A stretch of DNA of 64,000 bases from CAYJAD01 sp964370675 (GCA_964370675.1 CAYJKC010000004.1:34735-98734), one strand, 5' to 3'; shown: positions 45,876-55,049, counted from the stretch's first letter. Translations and numbers: made by a program. Notes: generated by a model not told the origin, from the letters alone.

Positions 45876-46673
45876 ATGTTGATTTCATTGATAATTTTTT
45901 TATGCTGTGGTGCTGTTGCTGGTGTTTTTGCTGGTCTTTTAGGCGTTGGTGGTGGCATAATTATTGTGCCTATTTTATCAGTAGTTTTTGCTTGGATAGA
46001 TATTGCACCTAATTATATCCACCATTTAAGTCTAGGAACATCGCTTGCAACCATTATGATAACATCAATTTCTAGTGCGCGGGCGCACAATACACGTGGC
46101 GCTGTGCGCTGGGACATTGTTAAATCCATAACTCCCGGCATATTACTAGGCACATTTGTAGGAGGATTAGTTGCAGCAGATATTCCAGATGCAGTTCTAA
46201 AAGCTGTATTTGTGTGCTTTATATATATTATTGCCCTTGATATGCTTATTGGCAAAAAACCAAGTGGCCAGCGCAGCTTGCCTGGTCGAGTAGGCATTAG
46301 CATTGTGGGTGGCATTATTGGTTTAGTTTCAAGTTTTGTTGGCATTGGAGGCGGCACCATGTCTGTGCCATTCATGTCATTTTGCAGTGTACCTATGCAC
46401 ACCGCAGTAGGCACATCCTCCGCCATTGGATTTCCTATTGCTGTTGCTGGAACCCTTGGCTACATTGTTGGAGGGCTAGGTGAAGCAAATCTGCCAAGCT
46501 TTACCTTTGGTTTTGTACATGTATTAGCTTTTTTGGGTATTGCAACCGCAAGCTTTTTTACTGCACCCATAGGGGCTAAACTTGCGCATAAATTACCTGT
46601 GCAAACATTAAAAAAGATTTTTGCTATATTCTTACTCATCATAGCCACAAGAATGCTTTGGGGAATTCTTTAA
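45876..46673 (+). CDS. TSUP (TauE/SafE) family permease
   Basis: 265 residues, about eight membrane helices. GLLGVGGGIIIVPIL and the repeat FVGIGGGTMSVPFM are the paired signatures of the TauE/SafE family, often exporters of sulfite or organosulfonates. GGAGGA precedes the ATG. The substrate is not known; sulfur anions would suit the organism. Divergent from pyrB. A perfect TATAAT (45744-45749) upstream may be its -10. Confidence 0.85.
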   Translation: MLISLIIFLCCGAVAGVFAGLLGVGGGIIIVPILSVVFAWIDIAPNYIHHLSLGTSLATIMITSISSARAHNTRGAVRWDIVKSITPGILLGTFVGGLVAADIPDAVLKAVFVCFIYIIALDMLIGKKPSGQRSLPGRVGISIVGGIIGLVSSFVGIGGGTMSVPFMSFCSVPMHTAVGTSSAIGFPIAVAGTLGYIVGGLGEANLPSFTFGFVHVLAFLGIATASFFTAPIGAKLAHKLPVQTLKKIFAIFLLIIATRMLWGIL

Positions 46674-46726
46674 GACTAACAACAAACCCAACTCAAATCT
46701 TACTACATTGATAGGTATATTGAAAT

Positions 46727-47599
46727 ATGGTTTTAAAAAGCACCTATAATCCTAAACTTGCTGAATCTATTTGGTGGAACTTATTACTTCTTACTGCTGG
46801 TTCTTTGCTATTTTCTATCTCCATACAAGCCATAGCCGTGCCACAAGGTTTTTTATCTGGTGGCATTATGGGCATATCCATGCTTGCATGGTATAATACC
46901 AATTTACTTTCTGTGCCCATATGGTACTTTGGTCTCTGTATTCCCATTGCAATTTTTGGCTGGTTTTTTGTGGGAAGAATATTCTTGCTCTACTCTCTCT
47001 ATGCCATTGCTTGTACGACTATTTTTGGAGAATTAATTGACTTTGTAATTCCAGTTAATAATGAATTATATGCAGCAATCTTGGCTGGTATCATCAATGG
47101 TGCTGGCGGAGGCATGATGTTGCGCACCCTTGGCAGTGCCGGGGGTACAGATATTATTGCTGTTGCCATACGTGAACGATGGAATGTTGCAGTTGGGAAA
47201 ACAAGCTTTATCATAAATGCTGGAATTTTTGTTCTTGGTGCATTTACAGTAAAACTTGATACCATAATTGTTTCAACAATAATGGTATTTATTTCAGCCA
47301 ATACTTTAGAATATGTCTTGCGTCTTTTTAACCAACGTAAAATGGTAATGATTATTTCTGATCATGCTGAAATTGTGTGCGAAGCCATTGTACTGGCACA
47401 TCAATTTGGGGCTACATTAATTCGCGGCAAGGGCGGATATTCAGGAAGTGATCGCGATATTATTCTTACTGTAACCAACAATATGGCTCTTAAGCAGTTA
47501 GAAAATTTAGTGTTTAATATTGATGCTCACGCAATATTTATTGTAGAAAACACTTTTTATGTATCTGGTGGGCAATTTTCAAGAAAAATTTATAAGTAA
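46727..47599 (+). CDS. YitT-family membrane protein
   Basis: 290 residues. Five to six N-terminal helices with AIAVPQGFLSGGIMGISML and GSAGGTDIIAVAIRERW, then the soluble DUF2179 domain (GATLIRGKGGYSGSDRDIILTVTNN). This is the standard YitT arrangement. Function of the family is unsettled. It lies 53 bases after the TSUP gene on the same strand. Confidence 0.85.
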   Translation: MVLKSTYNPKLAESIWWNLLLLTAGSLLFSISIQAIAVPQGFLSGGIMGISMLAWYNTNLLSVPIWYFGLCIPIAIFGWFFVGRIFLLYSLYAIACTTIFGELIDFVIPVNNELYAAILAGIINGAGGGMMLRTLGSAGGTDIIAVAIRERWNVAVGKTSFIINAGIFVLGAFTVKLDTIIVSTIMVFISANTLEYVLRLFNQRKMVMIISDHAEIVCEAIVLAHQFGATLIRGKGGYSGSDRDIILTVTNNMALKQLENLVFNIDAHAIFIVENTFYVSGGQFSRKIYK

Positions 47600-47636
47600 A
47601 ATTTTGAATTATTAACCAAATTAAAAGGGAAATTAG

Positions 47637-47846
47637 ATGTCATTTCAAAGCTACAATACTCGCCAATGCCAAACCAGTATACCCTGCCCTAGCTGCACAG
47701 GAAAACTTTTAGCAGTCAAAGCCTGACGCGCTATTATAATGCGTTGCGTGCAATGCTCTCAAGAATTTCCATTAAAAGATTTTGTGCAACATATGGATGA
47801 AAAACTAGAGTCTTTTTTAGAAGCAAGCTTTTGTGATAGAATTTAA
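47637..47846 (+). CDS. dual-CXXC small protein, candidate selenoprotein (in-frame TGA)
   Basis: 70 codons from an ATG with AAAAGGGA upstream. It reads through a TGA at 47724-47726 (codon 30) and stops at TAA 47844-47846. Before the TGA: a CPSC pair (17-20); after it: CVQC (37-40), then EFPLKDFVQHMDEKLESFLE and a final CDRI. Both sides form one sensible protein, and I recall a family annotated as dual CXXC motif small (seleno)protein in sulfate reducers. A hairpin (ACGCG with TGCGT, 9-base loop) begins at the last base of the TGA and could be a bacterial SECIS. Residue 30 would be Sec. No sel genes are in the window. A sequencing error or a pseudogene is the alternative. Confidence 0.72.
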
Positions 47847-48041
47847 CCCTTGCATTAAGTAATACTTAATAACTAATATTTCAATACATTACACACATTT
47901 GAATATAGCATATTTTAAAGTCTTTTTTCTTGGCAAAACCTAAAAAAACATTTATAATTTAACCAAGGGATTTTCTTTTAAGCTATTTAAAAACATATTT
48001 TTCTTTTACTAAGATTAACCACATACACCAAGAGAGTATTT

Positions 48042-50366
48042 GTGAAAAAGTCATTTTTTACTTCCTTTCAATTTAAGGTCACCATGACCTTACTGATACT
48101 CATTAACATTCCCTTCATACTAATAGCTATCTTAGGCTTAGATCTGGTAGAAGATGCCCTTACTCACGAAAAAGAAAATAAACTCCTAACTATTACTCGC
48201 GTACTTGATTCATTTTTGGGCCCTGGTGGCTTTGACGAAATTCTAGTTAAAAAAAATGCCACCGACTTAAGCCCCCATGAAAAAGTCATGGAATTAAACA
48301 AATACTTACGCGACATTACAGATAAAGTTGTTCAATCATCAGATGGACTTGGAGCTGGATACTACTCCAAAGATTTAGATGCCATTATCACCTACGGTCC
48401 ATCCTCCACCTATGATTATACCGTTGGACTGCCCATACAAGCAGAACACCCAGGTCGCGAGGTGATGGAAAGTAATGATCCAACCATAGCAAGGGGAACC
48501 ATGGTGCGCGGCAATATTTTAAATGCCATGATACCAATTATTCGCGATGACAGGGTCATTGGTTATATTTGGGCCAATGAGCTAGAGGCAGATGTTTCTG
48601 CACAACTAGCAACATTTATACGAGATGCTGAATATATTTTATTTGCTAGCTTTGTTATTACAGCCTTTATACTTGTTTTAATTTCAAGGCGCACAGTTAG
48701 TAATTTTGATTGTATAATTACTGGGGTACAAAATATTCAAAACGATTTATCGCATCGTATTGCACCACTTAAAGGTGATTTTGGAGATGTAGTAACAAGC
48801 ATTAATGAAATGGCACAAAATGTCAGTAATGCAACCCAAGAAACTAAGCGTGCTGTTGACGTTTTACAAGGCGTTATGAATAATATGGAAGCAGCTATTA
48901 TTGTTTGTGACCCTAACACTCAACGTATTGTATATGCCAATCCTTATGTATTAAAACTGTGGAATATTGAAACTATCGGAGATGAACCGTGTTATACTAC
49001 TCTTTACGGACGCAATAAAGCCTGTAAAGATTGTCCACAAATGGAATTTTTTAAAGACGATTTACCAAACTATGAGCTATCCTACCGTGAAAAATACGAC
49101 TCCAAACTCAAGCGTGATTTCATCGTTGCCGATAGACTTATATCTTGGCACGATGGTCGCACTGTTCATTTGCGTGTAGCAACAGATATAACAGACCGCA
49201 AAGCACTCATAGCAGCAGAAACAATCAATAAAGCCCAGCGCGACTTCCTTGCACGCATGAGTCACGAAATACGCACCCCCATGAATGGTGTACTTGGCAT
49301 GACTCGCCTAGCTATTATGGAAAATCCTTCTCCCTCTCAGCTTGAATATTTAAATAAAATTCAATCTTCAGCATCATTACTGCTAGGAATAATTAACGAT
49401 ATTCTTGATTTTTCTCGTATTGAGGCTGGAGCTATGACCATTGAACACAAGCCGTTCCAATTACATGAAGTAGTGCATAAGGTTCACGAGCTCGTTATCC
49501 CCAAGGCCACAGAAGCCAATAGCAAAGTGTTGTTACGCATAGATAGTTCTGTGCCAAAAACTGTCATGGGCGATAGTTTACGCATGTCACAGGTATTATT
49601 AAATTTACTTGGTAATGCTACAAAATTTACCTTAAATGGCACCATAGACCTTGTTATGCATGCGACAACCTTGAGCAATGACAATATACGCTTACATTGT
49701 GATGTCATTGATAGCGGCATCGGCATGACCAAACAACAGCAAGAAGAATTATTTAAACCATTTTCTCAGGCAGATACTTCCACATCACGCAAATTTGGTG
49801 GCACAGGTCTTGGTTTATCCATTTGTAAAGCTTTAGTAGAGCTTATGGGAGGTCAAATCAGCGTGAGTAGTGAAGAAGGTAAGGGAAGCACTTTCTCTTT
49901 CTTTGTAGAACTTGAAACATATAACAACATTTTGCACGATGCTAACGAAGAAGAAAAGCCTTGGGATAATGTGCGCTACGATGATTTGCAATTCCTCTTA
50001 GTTGAAGACAATCTTGTAAACCAAGAAATTGCTTTAGCTGTGCTTGGTGAATTTGGCATTAAGGCTGACATAGCTAACAATGGGCGAGAAGGTGTGGAAG
50101 CGTTCATGAATAAGGATTATGCACTTATTCTTATGGACATGCGCATGCCGGTTTTAGACGGAACTCAAGCCACCTTACAAATTCGCAATAGCGACAAACA
50201 CGACGCCAAAAGCGTACCGATAGTAGCCATGACCGCAAATGCCATGGCTGAAGATAGAGAAGAAAGCCTTGCTATAGGTATGAATGGACACATAGCAAAA
50301 CCCATTGATATGGATGAGCTTAAACGGGTTTTTTATGAGTGCTTGAAAAAAGATAAAGAAGCCTAG
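48042..50366 (+). CDS. hybrid sensor histidine kinase with Cache, PAS and receiver domains
   Basis: 774 residues, GTG start. TM1 about 12-33, an extracytoplasmic Cache-like domain of about 160 residues, TM2 about 192-213, a HAMP-like linker, then a PAS domain (VMNNMEAAIIVCDPNTQRIVYAN) with a Cys cluster (EPCYTTLYGRNKACKDC). HisKA has MSHEIRTPMNG; the HATPase has DSGIGM and GTGLGLSICKAL. A C-terminal receiver has acidic LVEDN and phospho-acceptor Asp in LILMDMRMP. No HPt domain is present, so output needs a partner. A strong terminator follows. Confidence 0.88.
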   Translation: MKKSFFTSFQFKVTMTLLILINIPFILIAILGLDLVEDALTHEKENKLLTITRVLDSFLGPGGFDEILVKKNATDLSPHEKVMELNKYLRDITDKVVQSSDGLGAGYYSKDLDAIITYGPSSTYDYTVGLPIQAEHPGREVMESNDPTIARGTMVRGNILNAMIPIIRDDRVIGYIWANELEADVSAQLATFIRDAEYILFASFVITAFILVLISRRTVSNFDCIITGVQNIQNDLSHRIAPLKGDFGDVVTSINEMAQNVSNATQETKRAVDVLQGVMNNMEAAIIVCDPNTQRIVYANPYVLKLWNIETIGDEPCYTTLYGRNKACKDCPQMEFFKDDLPNYELSYREKYDSKLKRDFIVADRLISWHDGRTVHLRVATDITDRKALIAAETINKAQRDFLARMSHEIRTPMNGVLGMTRLAIMENPSPSQLEYLNKIQSSASLLLGIINDILDFSRIEAGAMTIEHKPFQLHEVVHKVHELVIPKATEANSKVLLRIDSSVPKTVMGDSLRMSQVLLNLLGNATKFTLNGTIDLVMHATTLSNDNIRLHCDVIDSGIGMTKQQQEELFKPFSQADTSTSRKFGGTGLGLSICKALVELMGGQISVSSEEGKGSTFSFFVELETYNNILHDANEEEKPWDNVRYDDLQFLLVEDNLVNQEIALAVLGEFGIKADIANNGREGVEAFMNKDYALILMDMRMPVLDGTQATLQIRNSDKHDAKSVPIVAMTANAMAEDREESLAIGMNGHIAKPIDMDELKRVFYECLKKDKEA

Positions 50367-50390
50367 TCGTTGACTACGCTCTGATATATA

Positions 50391-50428
50391 AAAATAGCCC
50401 TGCGCAAATCATTGTGCAGGGCTATTTT
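50391..50428. terminator. bidirectional terminator
   Basis: AAAATAGCCCTGC (50391-50403) pairs with GCAGGGCTATTTT (50416-50428), a 13-bp stem with A and T ends. It lies between the convergent kinase and TSUP genes. Confidence 0.88.
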
Positions 50429-50502
50429 GCTAATTCCAAATGTGAATTTGCAGGGTCAGACCGATAACAAACTCCTTGATAGCGTTTGTGCCACCAGACA
50501 AA

Positions 50503-51273
50503 TCAAATAGTACTTAAAAAGTATCTATATATTAAGGTCACAAAAAGTAAGAGCAAAGCCCCAAAAAGGCAATACCGCACAATACTTACCCCAACCTTAA
50601 TGGCTAAACGTGCGCCCAATTGATTGCCCACAATACTACCAATGGCACAAGGTATAGCCAAGGCATACAAAACCACCCCGCCAGACGCAAAAGCCACCAA
50701 AGCGCCCACATTAGATGCAAGATTGAAAACCTTTGTAGTTCCAGAGGCATGTACAAGCCCAAGCCCAAGAAACATATGCAAGGCTAGGATAAAAAAGCTA
50801 CCAGTGCCTGGTCCAAAAAATCCATCATAAACACCAATTATAATACCAATAATAGTGACAATTATCTTTTGATTTTTTAACGAAATGTCTACCTTTTCAC
50901 GCATGGTACGCCCAGAAAGCAAAGAAAATACTAAACCAATGGGCAATAAAAAAGCCATCACCTTACCAAGCACACTACTCTCTACTTGCAAAGCAAGCCA
51001 AGAGCCTAAAATACCACCACCAAACGAAGCTATAAAACCATAGGGGACAAGATGTAATACAATAAGTTTATTACGTAAAAATGGCCATACGGCTGTTAAC
51101 GAGCCCAAGGAACTTGCAAATTTATTGGTACCTAAAGCAAAGTGTGGGGGGATATTCACTAGCATGAGCGAGGGTATAGTAATAAGCCCACCGCCGCCCG
51201 CAATGGAATCTACAATGCCTGCAACCAGATATATGATCGCACATAAAATAATGGTAGATAGTTCTAATTCCAT
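50503..51273 (-). CDS. second TSUP family permease
   Basis: 256 residues, about eight helices. GIVDSIAGGGGLITIPSLML and GVYDGFFGPGTGSFFILAL are the two signatures of the YfcA-like branch of TauE/SafE. It differs clearly from the permease at 45876 and is not a recent duplicate. Substrate unknown. Transcribed away from particle locus 2. Confidence 0.85.
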   Translation of the reverse strand: MELELSTIILCAIIYLVAGIVDSIAGGGGLITIPSLMLVNIPPHFALGTNKFASSLGSLTAVWPFLRNKLIVLHLVPYGFIASFGGGILGSWLALQVESSVLGKVMAFLLPIGLVFSLLSGRTMREKVDISLKNQKIIVTIIGIIIGVYDGFFGPGTGSFFILALHMFLGLGLVHASGTTKVFNLASNVGALVAFASGGVVLYALAIPCAIGSIVGNQLGARLAIKVGVSIVRYCLFGALLLLFVTLIYRYFLSTI

Positions 51274-51808
51274 GTTGTTTTAAGACCAAGCGTTAAAAAT
51301 TAATTGTGCAAAAAATTTCGCCAAAAAAACATTCTCTCATACGAACAGGGAAACATATCCACATCACACTAATAAGACAAGCTAATTTTCAACGTGTAAT
51401 TGTTGTGTTTTCATTATTTTTCCATGCATCTACATATTTAAGATTATTTTTTGTCAACACAATTAAATTAATGAATGTTTTTTAGACTTAGTTGTAAAAA
51501 CTATCATAAAATTATTACATTACTAAAGTAAAACTTAACTGTAGTACATAAAATTTAAAGCATGATAGGTGATTATTTTACATAAAATAATATTAAATTT
51601 AATTTACTACAATTTAATAAGTAACAAAAATTATTTAATACATTATACATTACTTTTTGGAGTATAATTTTCCTCTATTTTTGATCTAAAGCTCAAAAAT
51701 ATAATCTGAATTCATGTGAAACTCTTCAGTATTACGCATGCAAGCAAAAAAGGCATGATGCACCCAGATTAAGGCATAAATCATTTTTAGCCAATAAGTG
51801 AGGTGTAT
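51274..51808. other. AT-rich intergenic region upstream of particle locus 2
   Basis: About 535 bases with no supported gene, very AT-rich from 51400 to 51700. It contains the shared 25-bp box at 51713-51737 and the start region of the lysis and packaging operon. The same design (AT-rich DNA, then the box) precedes locus 1. Confidence 0.8.
51713..51737 (+). promoter_or_regulatory. shared 25-bp box upstream of particle locus 2
   Basis: CATGTGAA, four bases ACTC, then TTCAGTATTACGC: 23 of 25 identical to 23327-23351. It lies 71 bases before the endolysin ATG. Downstream bases differ between the two loci, so the identity is local and not simply a duplicated leader. Confidence 0.75.
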
Positions 51809-52471
51809 ATGACTAAATATTTTGAAAAAGCACATGAATTTACAGCACTATGGGAAGGTGGTCTTGTTGATCATAAAAACGATCCTGGTGGAATTACTAA
51901 CCATGGTATCTCTTTACGTTTTTTACAAGAATTAGCAACAAAGACCAAGGATCAATGTTTAAAACAAGCTGCCACTTGTGACGGTAGCAACACATGGGAT
52001 ACCCCATATGACTTTAATGCAGACCATATAATTGATGCTAACGACATAAGAGCATGCACCAAGGAACAAGCCGAAAAACTTATGTTTCAAAACTTTTGGG
52101 AACCATTAAATTGCCAACATCTTCCTCTGCCCCTAGGAGTTGTTTTATATGATAGTGCCGTAAATATGGGTCCTGCTAGGGCTACACGCATTGTACAAGA
52201 GGTATTAAATGTGGTGGGTGAAGCACATTTAGACGATTTTACATCTATTAAGGTGGATGGTGCGTGTGGTCCTAAAACTATTACTTTAAGTGCATCATTA
52301 AGAGAATTTGGGCTAGATTTCTATGCTGCACGTATGGCTGTGCGTAATCGAATAAGTTTTTATAACAGCCTTTGTCGCAAAAATGAAAAACTCACTGTTT
52401 TTTTACAAGGCTGGAAAAATCGCTGTCAGGCATTACTAGAGCATTTATCCTTGATAGAAAGGGGCTTATAA
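51809..52471 (+). CDS. endolysin, GH108 N-acetylmuramidase type
   Basis: 220 residues from the ATG at 51809 (GAGGTG upstream). Catalytic Glu16 in LWEGGLVDHKNDPGGITNHGIS, and LYDSAVNMGPARATRIVQ, are diagnostic of glycoside hydrolase family 108. Peptidoglycan-binding features follow (KVDGACGPKTI). Between them an insertion holds a calcium-loop-like motif, D68-F-N-A-D-H-I-I-D-A-N-D79, similar to dockerin or EF-hand loops. No signal peptide, so it needs a holin; a candidate lies in locus 1. First gene of locus 2. Confidence 0.87.
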   Translation: MTKYFEKAHEFTALWEGGLVDHKNDPGGITNHGISLRFLQELATKTKDQCLKQAATCDGSNTWDTPYDFNADHIIDANDIRACTKEQAEKLMFQNFWEPLNCQHLPLPLGVVLYDSAVNMGPARATRIVQEVLNVVGEAHLDDFTSIKVDGACGPKTITLSASLREFGLDFYAARMAVRNRISFYNSLCRKNEKLTVFLQGWKNRCQALLEHLSLIERGL

Positions 52472-52497
52472 TCATTTTAGCCATAAGCAGGTACATT

Positions 52498-52881
52498 ATG
52501 ACCATAGAAAATTTTTCTCTCACACCAATTATTGTTTTGATAATTCAAGTTCTTTTAGCATGGGCACTTTGGAGTATTCGACGTGCTTTTGTACGCGAAG
52601 AAACCTATGAAGAAGATATAGAATGCATCAATCGCACTCAACAAACTTATAATACAAAAATAAGTTACATTGAAGGACAGATACATAATTTAGAAGATCG
52701 CATTACACGCATGCCTGACGCTAAGGTTATTACTCAATTAGCTGGCACTGTAGAAAGCTTACGTGGAGATCTCAAAGCTTTAGACATGCGTATAACTGGG
52801 CTTGATAGATTAATTCAAAGAATTGAGCATGCCCTTGATCGGCAAAACCTCATCCTGCACAGCAATCAAGCATCAAATTAG
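52498..52881 (+). CDS. membrane-anchored coiled-coil protein (DUF2730-like)
   Basis: 127 residues. One N-terminal membrane helix (about 9-30), then a long coiled coil to residue 115. The form matches DUF2730 proteins of Mu-like phages, placed among lysis genes. It might act as a spanin or in lysis control. Family assignment is tentative. Confidence 0.6.
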   Translation: MTIENFSLTPIIVLIIQVLLAWALWSIRRAFVREETYEEDIECINRTQQTYNTKISYIEGQIHNLEDRITRMPDAKVITQLAGTVESLRGDLKALDMRITGLDRLIQRIEHALDRQNLILHSNQASN

Positions 52882-52891
52882 TAGGTGTGTA

Positions 52892-53167
52892 ATGATCCCA
52901 AAAAAAGGCGAAAACTATACTAAATCCACCTTAGAAAAGGCCCTTAAATCTCGACTTGCTGCTTTAACCCATGGCCTAGCTGAAGCAGAAGTGGGAGGAA
53001 AAGGCATTGATTTGGTTAAAGAAATTAAAGAACTACACTCTATGATTGCAGCCTTAAAGCCTGAAAGTAAAACAAAAAAAGAAGATACTAAACTTGTAGT
53101 TGTATGGGGTCCACCTCCAGACGATACCAAGCCTAGCCTCAAGCAAGAACAAGACAACTCGGACTAA
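52892..53167 (+). CDS. small terminase subunit candidate
   Basis: 91 residues from the ATG at 52892 (AGGTG upstream). Lys-rich N-terminus, a helix pair (STLEKALKSRLAALTHGL, GIDLVKEIKELHSMIAALKP) and an acidic, Pro-rich tail. It lies directly before the large terminase, the usual place for the small subunit. Sequence family not recognised. Confidence 0.5.
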   Translation: MIPKKGENYTKSTLEKALKSRLAALTHGLAEAEVGGKGIDLVKEIKELHSMIAALKPESKTKKEDTKLVVVWGPPPDDTKPSLKQEQDNSD

Positions 53168-53172
53168 TAATT

Positions 53173-54507
53173 GTGAAAACTAATTGTACAATACCATATA
53201 GCCCGCGACCTTTGCAGCTGGATTTTCATAACCAACGCACTCGTTTTTGTGTGCTCTTATGTCATAGACGTTTTGGTAAAACTGTAGCTGCTATTAATGA
53301 TTTAATACGTGAGGCTGTACGCTCAGAGTGCCATGACTGGCGCGCTGCATATATGGCCCCTTATTTAGGTCAAGCTAAAAGTGTAGCTTGGGATTATTTA
53401 AAGCATTTTGCAGGCACTATTCCTGGCACGCGTTTTTTAGAGTCTGAGCTAAAATGTATTTTGCCAACAGGTGCTAATATTAGACTTTTTGGAACAGATA
53501 ATGCGGATGCTTTGCGTGGTTTATATCTTGATGATGTGGTATTAGACGAACCAGCAGATATGCCAAGGCATGTATGGACACGTATTTTGCGTCCCATGCT
53601 TGCAGATAGGAAAGGGCGTGCCCTCTTTTGTGGAACACCCAATGGGGTTGATAACCTACTGCATGATGTATGGGAGGAGGCTGGCAAGGATGCATTGTCC
53701 ACACAAGCACTAGAAAATAATTCACTCCATAATGAACATAACTTAAAACCAAAGCTCTGGTCACGTTTTTGCTTTCCTGCTTCAAAAACCAACTATATTG
53801 ATCCAAATGAGCTTTTGGCAGCCCAAAAATCCATGTGTAAAGAAGATTATTTGCAAGAATTTGAATGTTCTTTTGCAGCAGCTGTGCGTGGAGCATATTA
53901 TGCCAACTGCATTGAAGATCTCGAACAAAATGGACACATAACCCATGTTCCATATGCACCTGAATTGCCAGTACATACGGCTTGGGATTTAGGCATGGAT
54001 GATGCCACTGGCATATGGTTTTTTCAAGTACAAAGCGGAGGTCAATGGCGCATTGTGGAATATTTAGAAGATAGTGGGCAAGGTCTTGCGCATTATGCAA
54101 AAATTTTACAATCAAAATCCTATGTTTATGGTATGCACATTGCCCCACATGACATAAGAGTTCGAGAACTTGGCACCGGGCTAAGCCGCCTTGAAATGGC
54201 TAAACAATTGGGCATACAATTTAATGTGGCTTCGCAACTAAGCCTTGCCGATGGTATTAATGCTCTACGTGCAGCACTTCCACGCATGTGGTTTGATGCC
54301 ACAAACTGTGCTCATGGTTTGCGCGCTTTGCGCCAATATCGTAGGCAATGGAGACCTCGACAAGAAGTTTATTCCTCAGCCCCCTTACATGATTGGACAA
54401 GTCATGCAGCCGATGCCTTGCGCTATGCTGTACTTGGTTTCAAACCTTATTCAGCAGCAACAGAAACCAGAGCAAAAACCAATTATAATATTTGGAGCCA
54501 TCCATGA
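53173..54507 (+). CDS. terminase large subunit
   Basis: 444 residues, GTG start. ATPase: Walker A CHRRFGKT (30-37) and Walker B-like VVLDEPADM. Nuclease: first Asp in TAWDLGMDDATGIWFF and last in DWTSHAADALRYAV. It would cut and pump DNA into the capsid through the portal. All motifs are intact. It is 18.6 kb from the capsid genes, separated by host genes. It overlaps the next gene (ATGA). Confidence 0.9.
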   Translation: MKTNCTIPYSPRPLQLDFHNQRTRFCVLLCHRRFGKTVAAINDLIREAVRSECHDWRAAYMAPYLGQAKSVAWDYLKHFAGTIPGTRFLESELKCILPTGANIRLFGTDNADALRGLYLDDVVLDEPADMPRHVWTRILRPMLADRKGRALFCGTPNGVDNLLHDVWEEAGKDALSTQALENNSLHNEHNLKPKLWSRFCFPASKTNYIDPNELLAAQKSMCKEDYLQEFECSFAAAVRGAYYANCIEDLEQNGHITHVPYAPELPVHTAWDLGMDDATGIWFFQVQSGGQWRIVEYLEDSGQGLAHYAKILQSKSYVYGMHIAPHDIRVRELGTGLSRLEMAKQLGIQFNVASQLSLADGINALRAALPRMWFDATNCAHGLRALRQYRRQWRPRQEVYSSAPLHDWTSHAADALRYAVLGFKPYSAATETRAKTNYNIWSHP

Positions 54508-55049
54508 GTTACAGTTTTTTTGTATTGCCAAACAAACATGAATTATCACGTCATAAAATTTTTATGCGCATACAAGAGGAAAAGCTTACAACATTTTGCA
54601 TGCATAGTGAAAAAAATCCTACACTAGAGCGTTGGCTAGAAATAACTGATCCGAGTAAGGGCTGGCTTTTATGCTGTGTGCCTAAAAATATGGAGCTGCA
54701 TACAGTGGACACGCTTTGCGCCATTGCATGGATTACCCCTTGGCGCGGGCGCATATGGACTTTTGATTTTACAGTTTTTCGACCATATTTTAGTAAAGCT
54801 CCCCATATGAGCAAGGCAGCCTTGGCTTGGATCTTTACGCATGCCCCATGTGATAACCTCATGGGAATATGCCCCATAAGTAATGCTCATGCTTGGCGCA
54901 TTGCAACACAATCTGGATTTGAAATTTTAGGCAAGCTACACAATGCGTGCTTTCATACTAAACGAAGTACATATGAAGACGGTGTTTTAGTTATAGCTAG
55001 TAAGAAAAACTTTGAAAAAATTAAACGACTCAAGACAAGCTTCGACTAA
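54504..55049 (+). CDS. GNAT-like phage protein
   Basis: 181 residues from the ATG at 54504 (GGAG upstream), overlapping the terminase stop. The C-terminal part (NAHAWRIATQSGFEILGKLHNACF) resembles the acetyl-CoA binding half of GNAT acetyltransferases. A second GNAT-like gene is in locus 1 at 33580. Such proteins are frequent in podoviral late regions; the substrate is unknown. Confidence 0.6.
   Translation: MSYSFFVLPNKHELSRHKIFMRIQEEKLTTFCMHSEKNPTLERWLEITDPSKGWLLCCVPKNMELHTVDTLCAIAWITPWRGRIWTFDFTVFRPYFSKAPHMSKAALAWIFTHAPCDNLMGICPISNAHAWRIATQSGFEILGKLHNACFHTKRSTYEDGVLVIASKKNFEKIKRLKTSFD

Noticed and set aside
23446..55049. An ordinary single prophage covering 23-57 kb
   Set aside because: The middle 17 kb is housekeeping genes, and no integrase, att repeats or replication module was seen. 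An assembly misjoin cannot be excluded at the 34622-34721 gap, but no gap borders locus 2.
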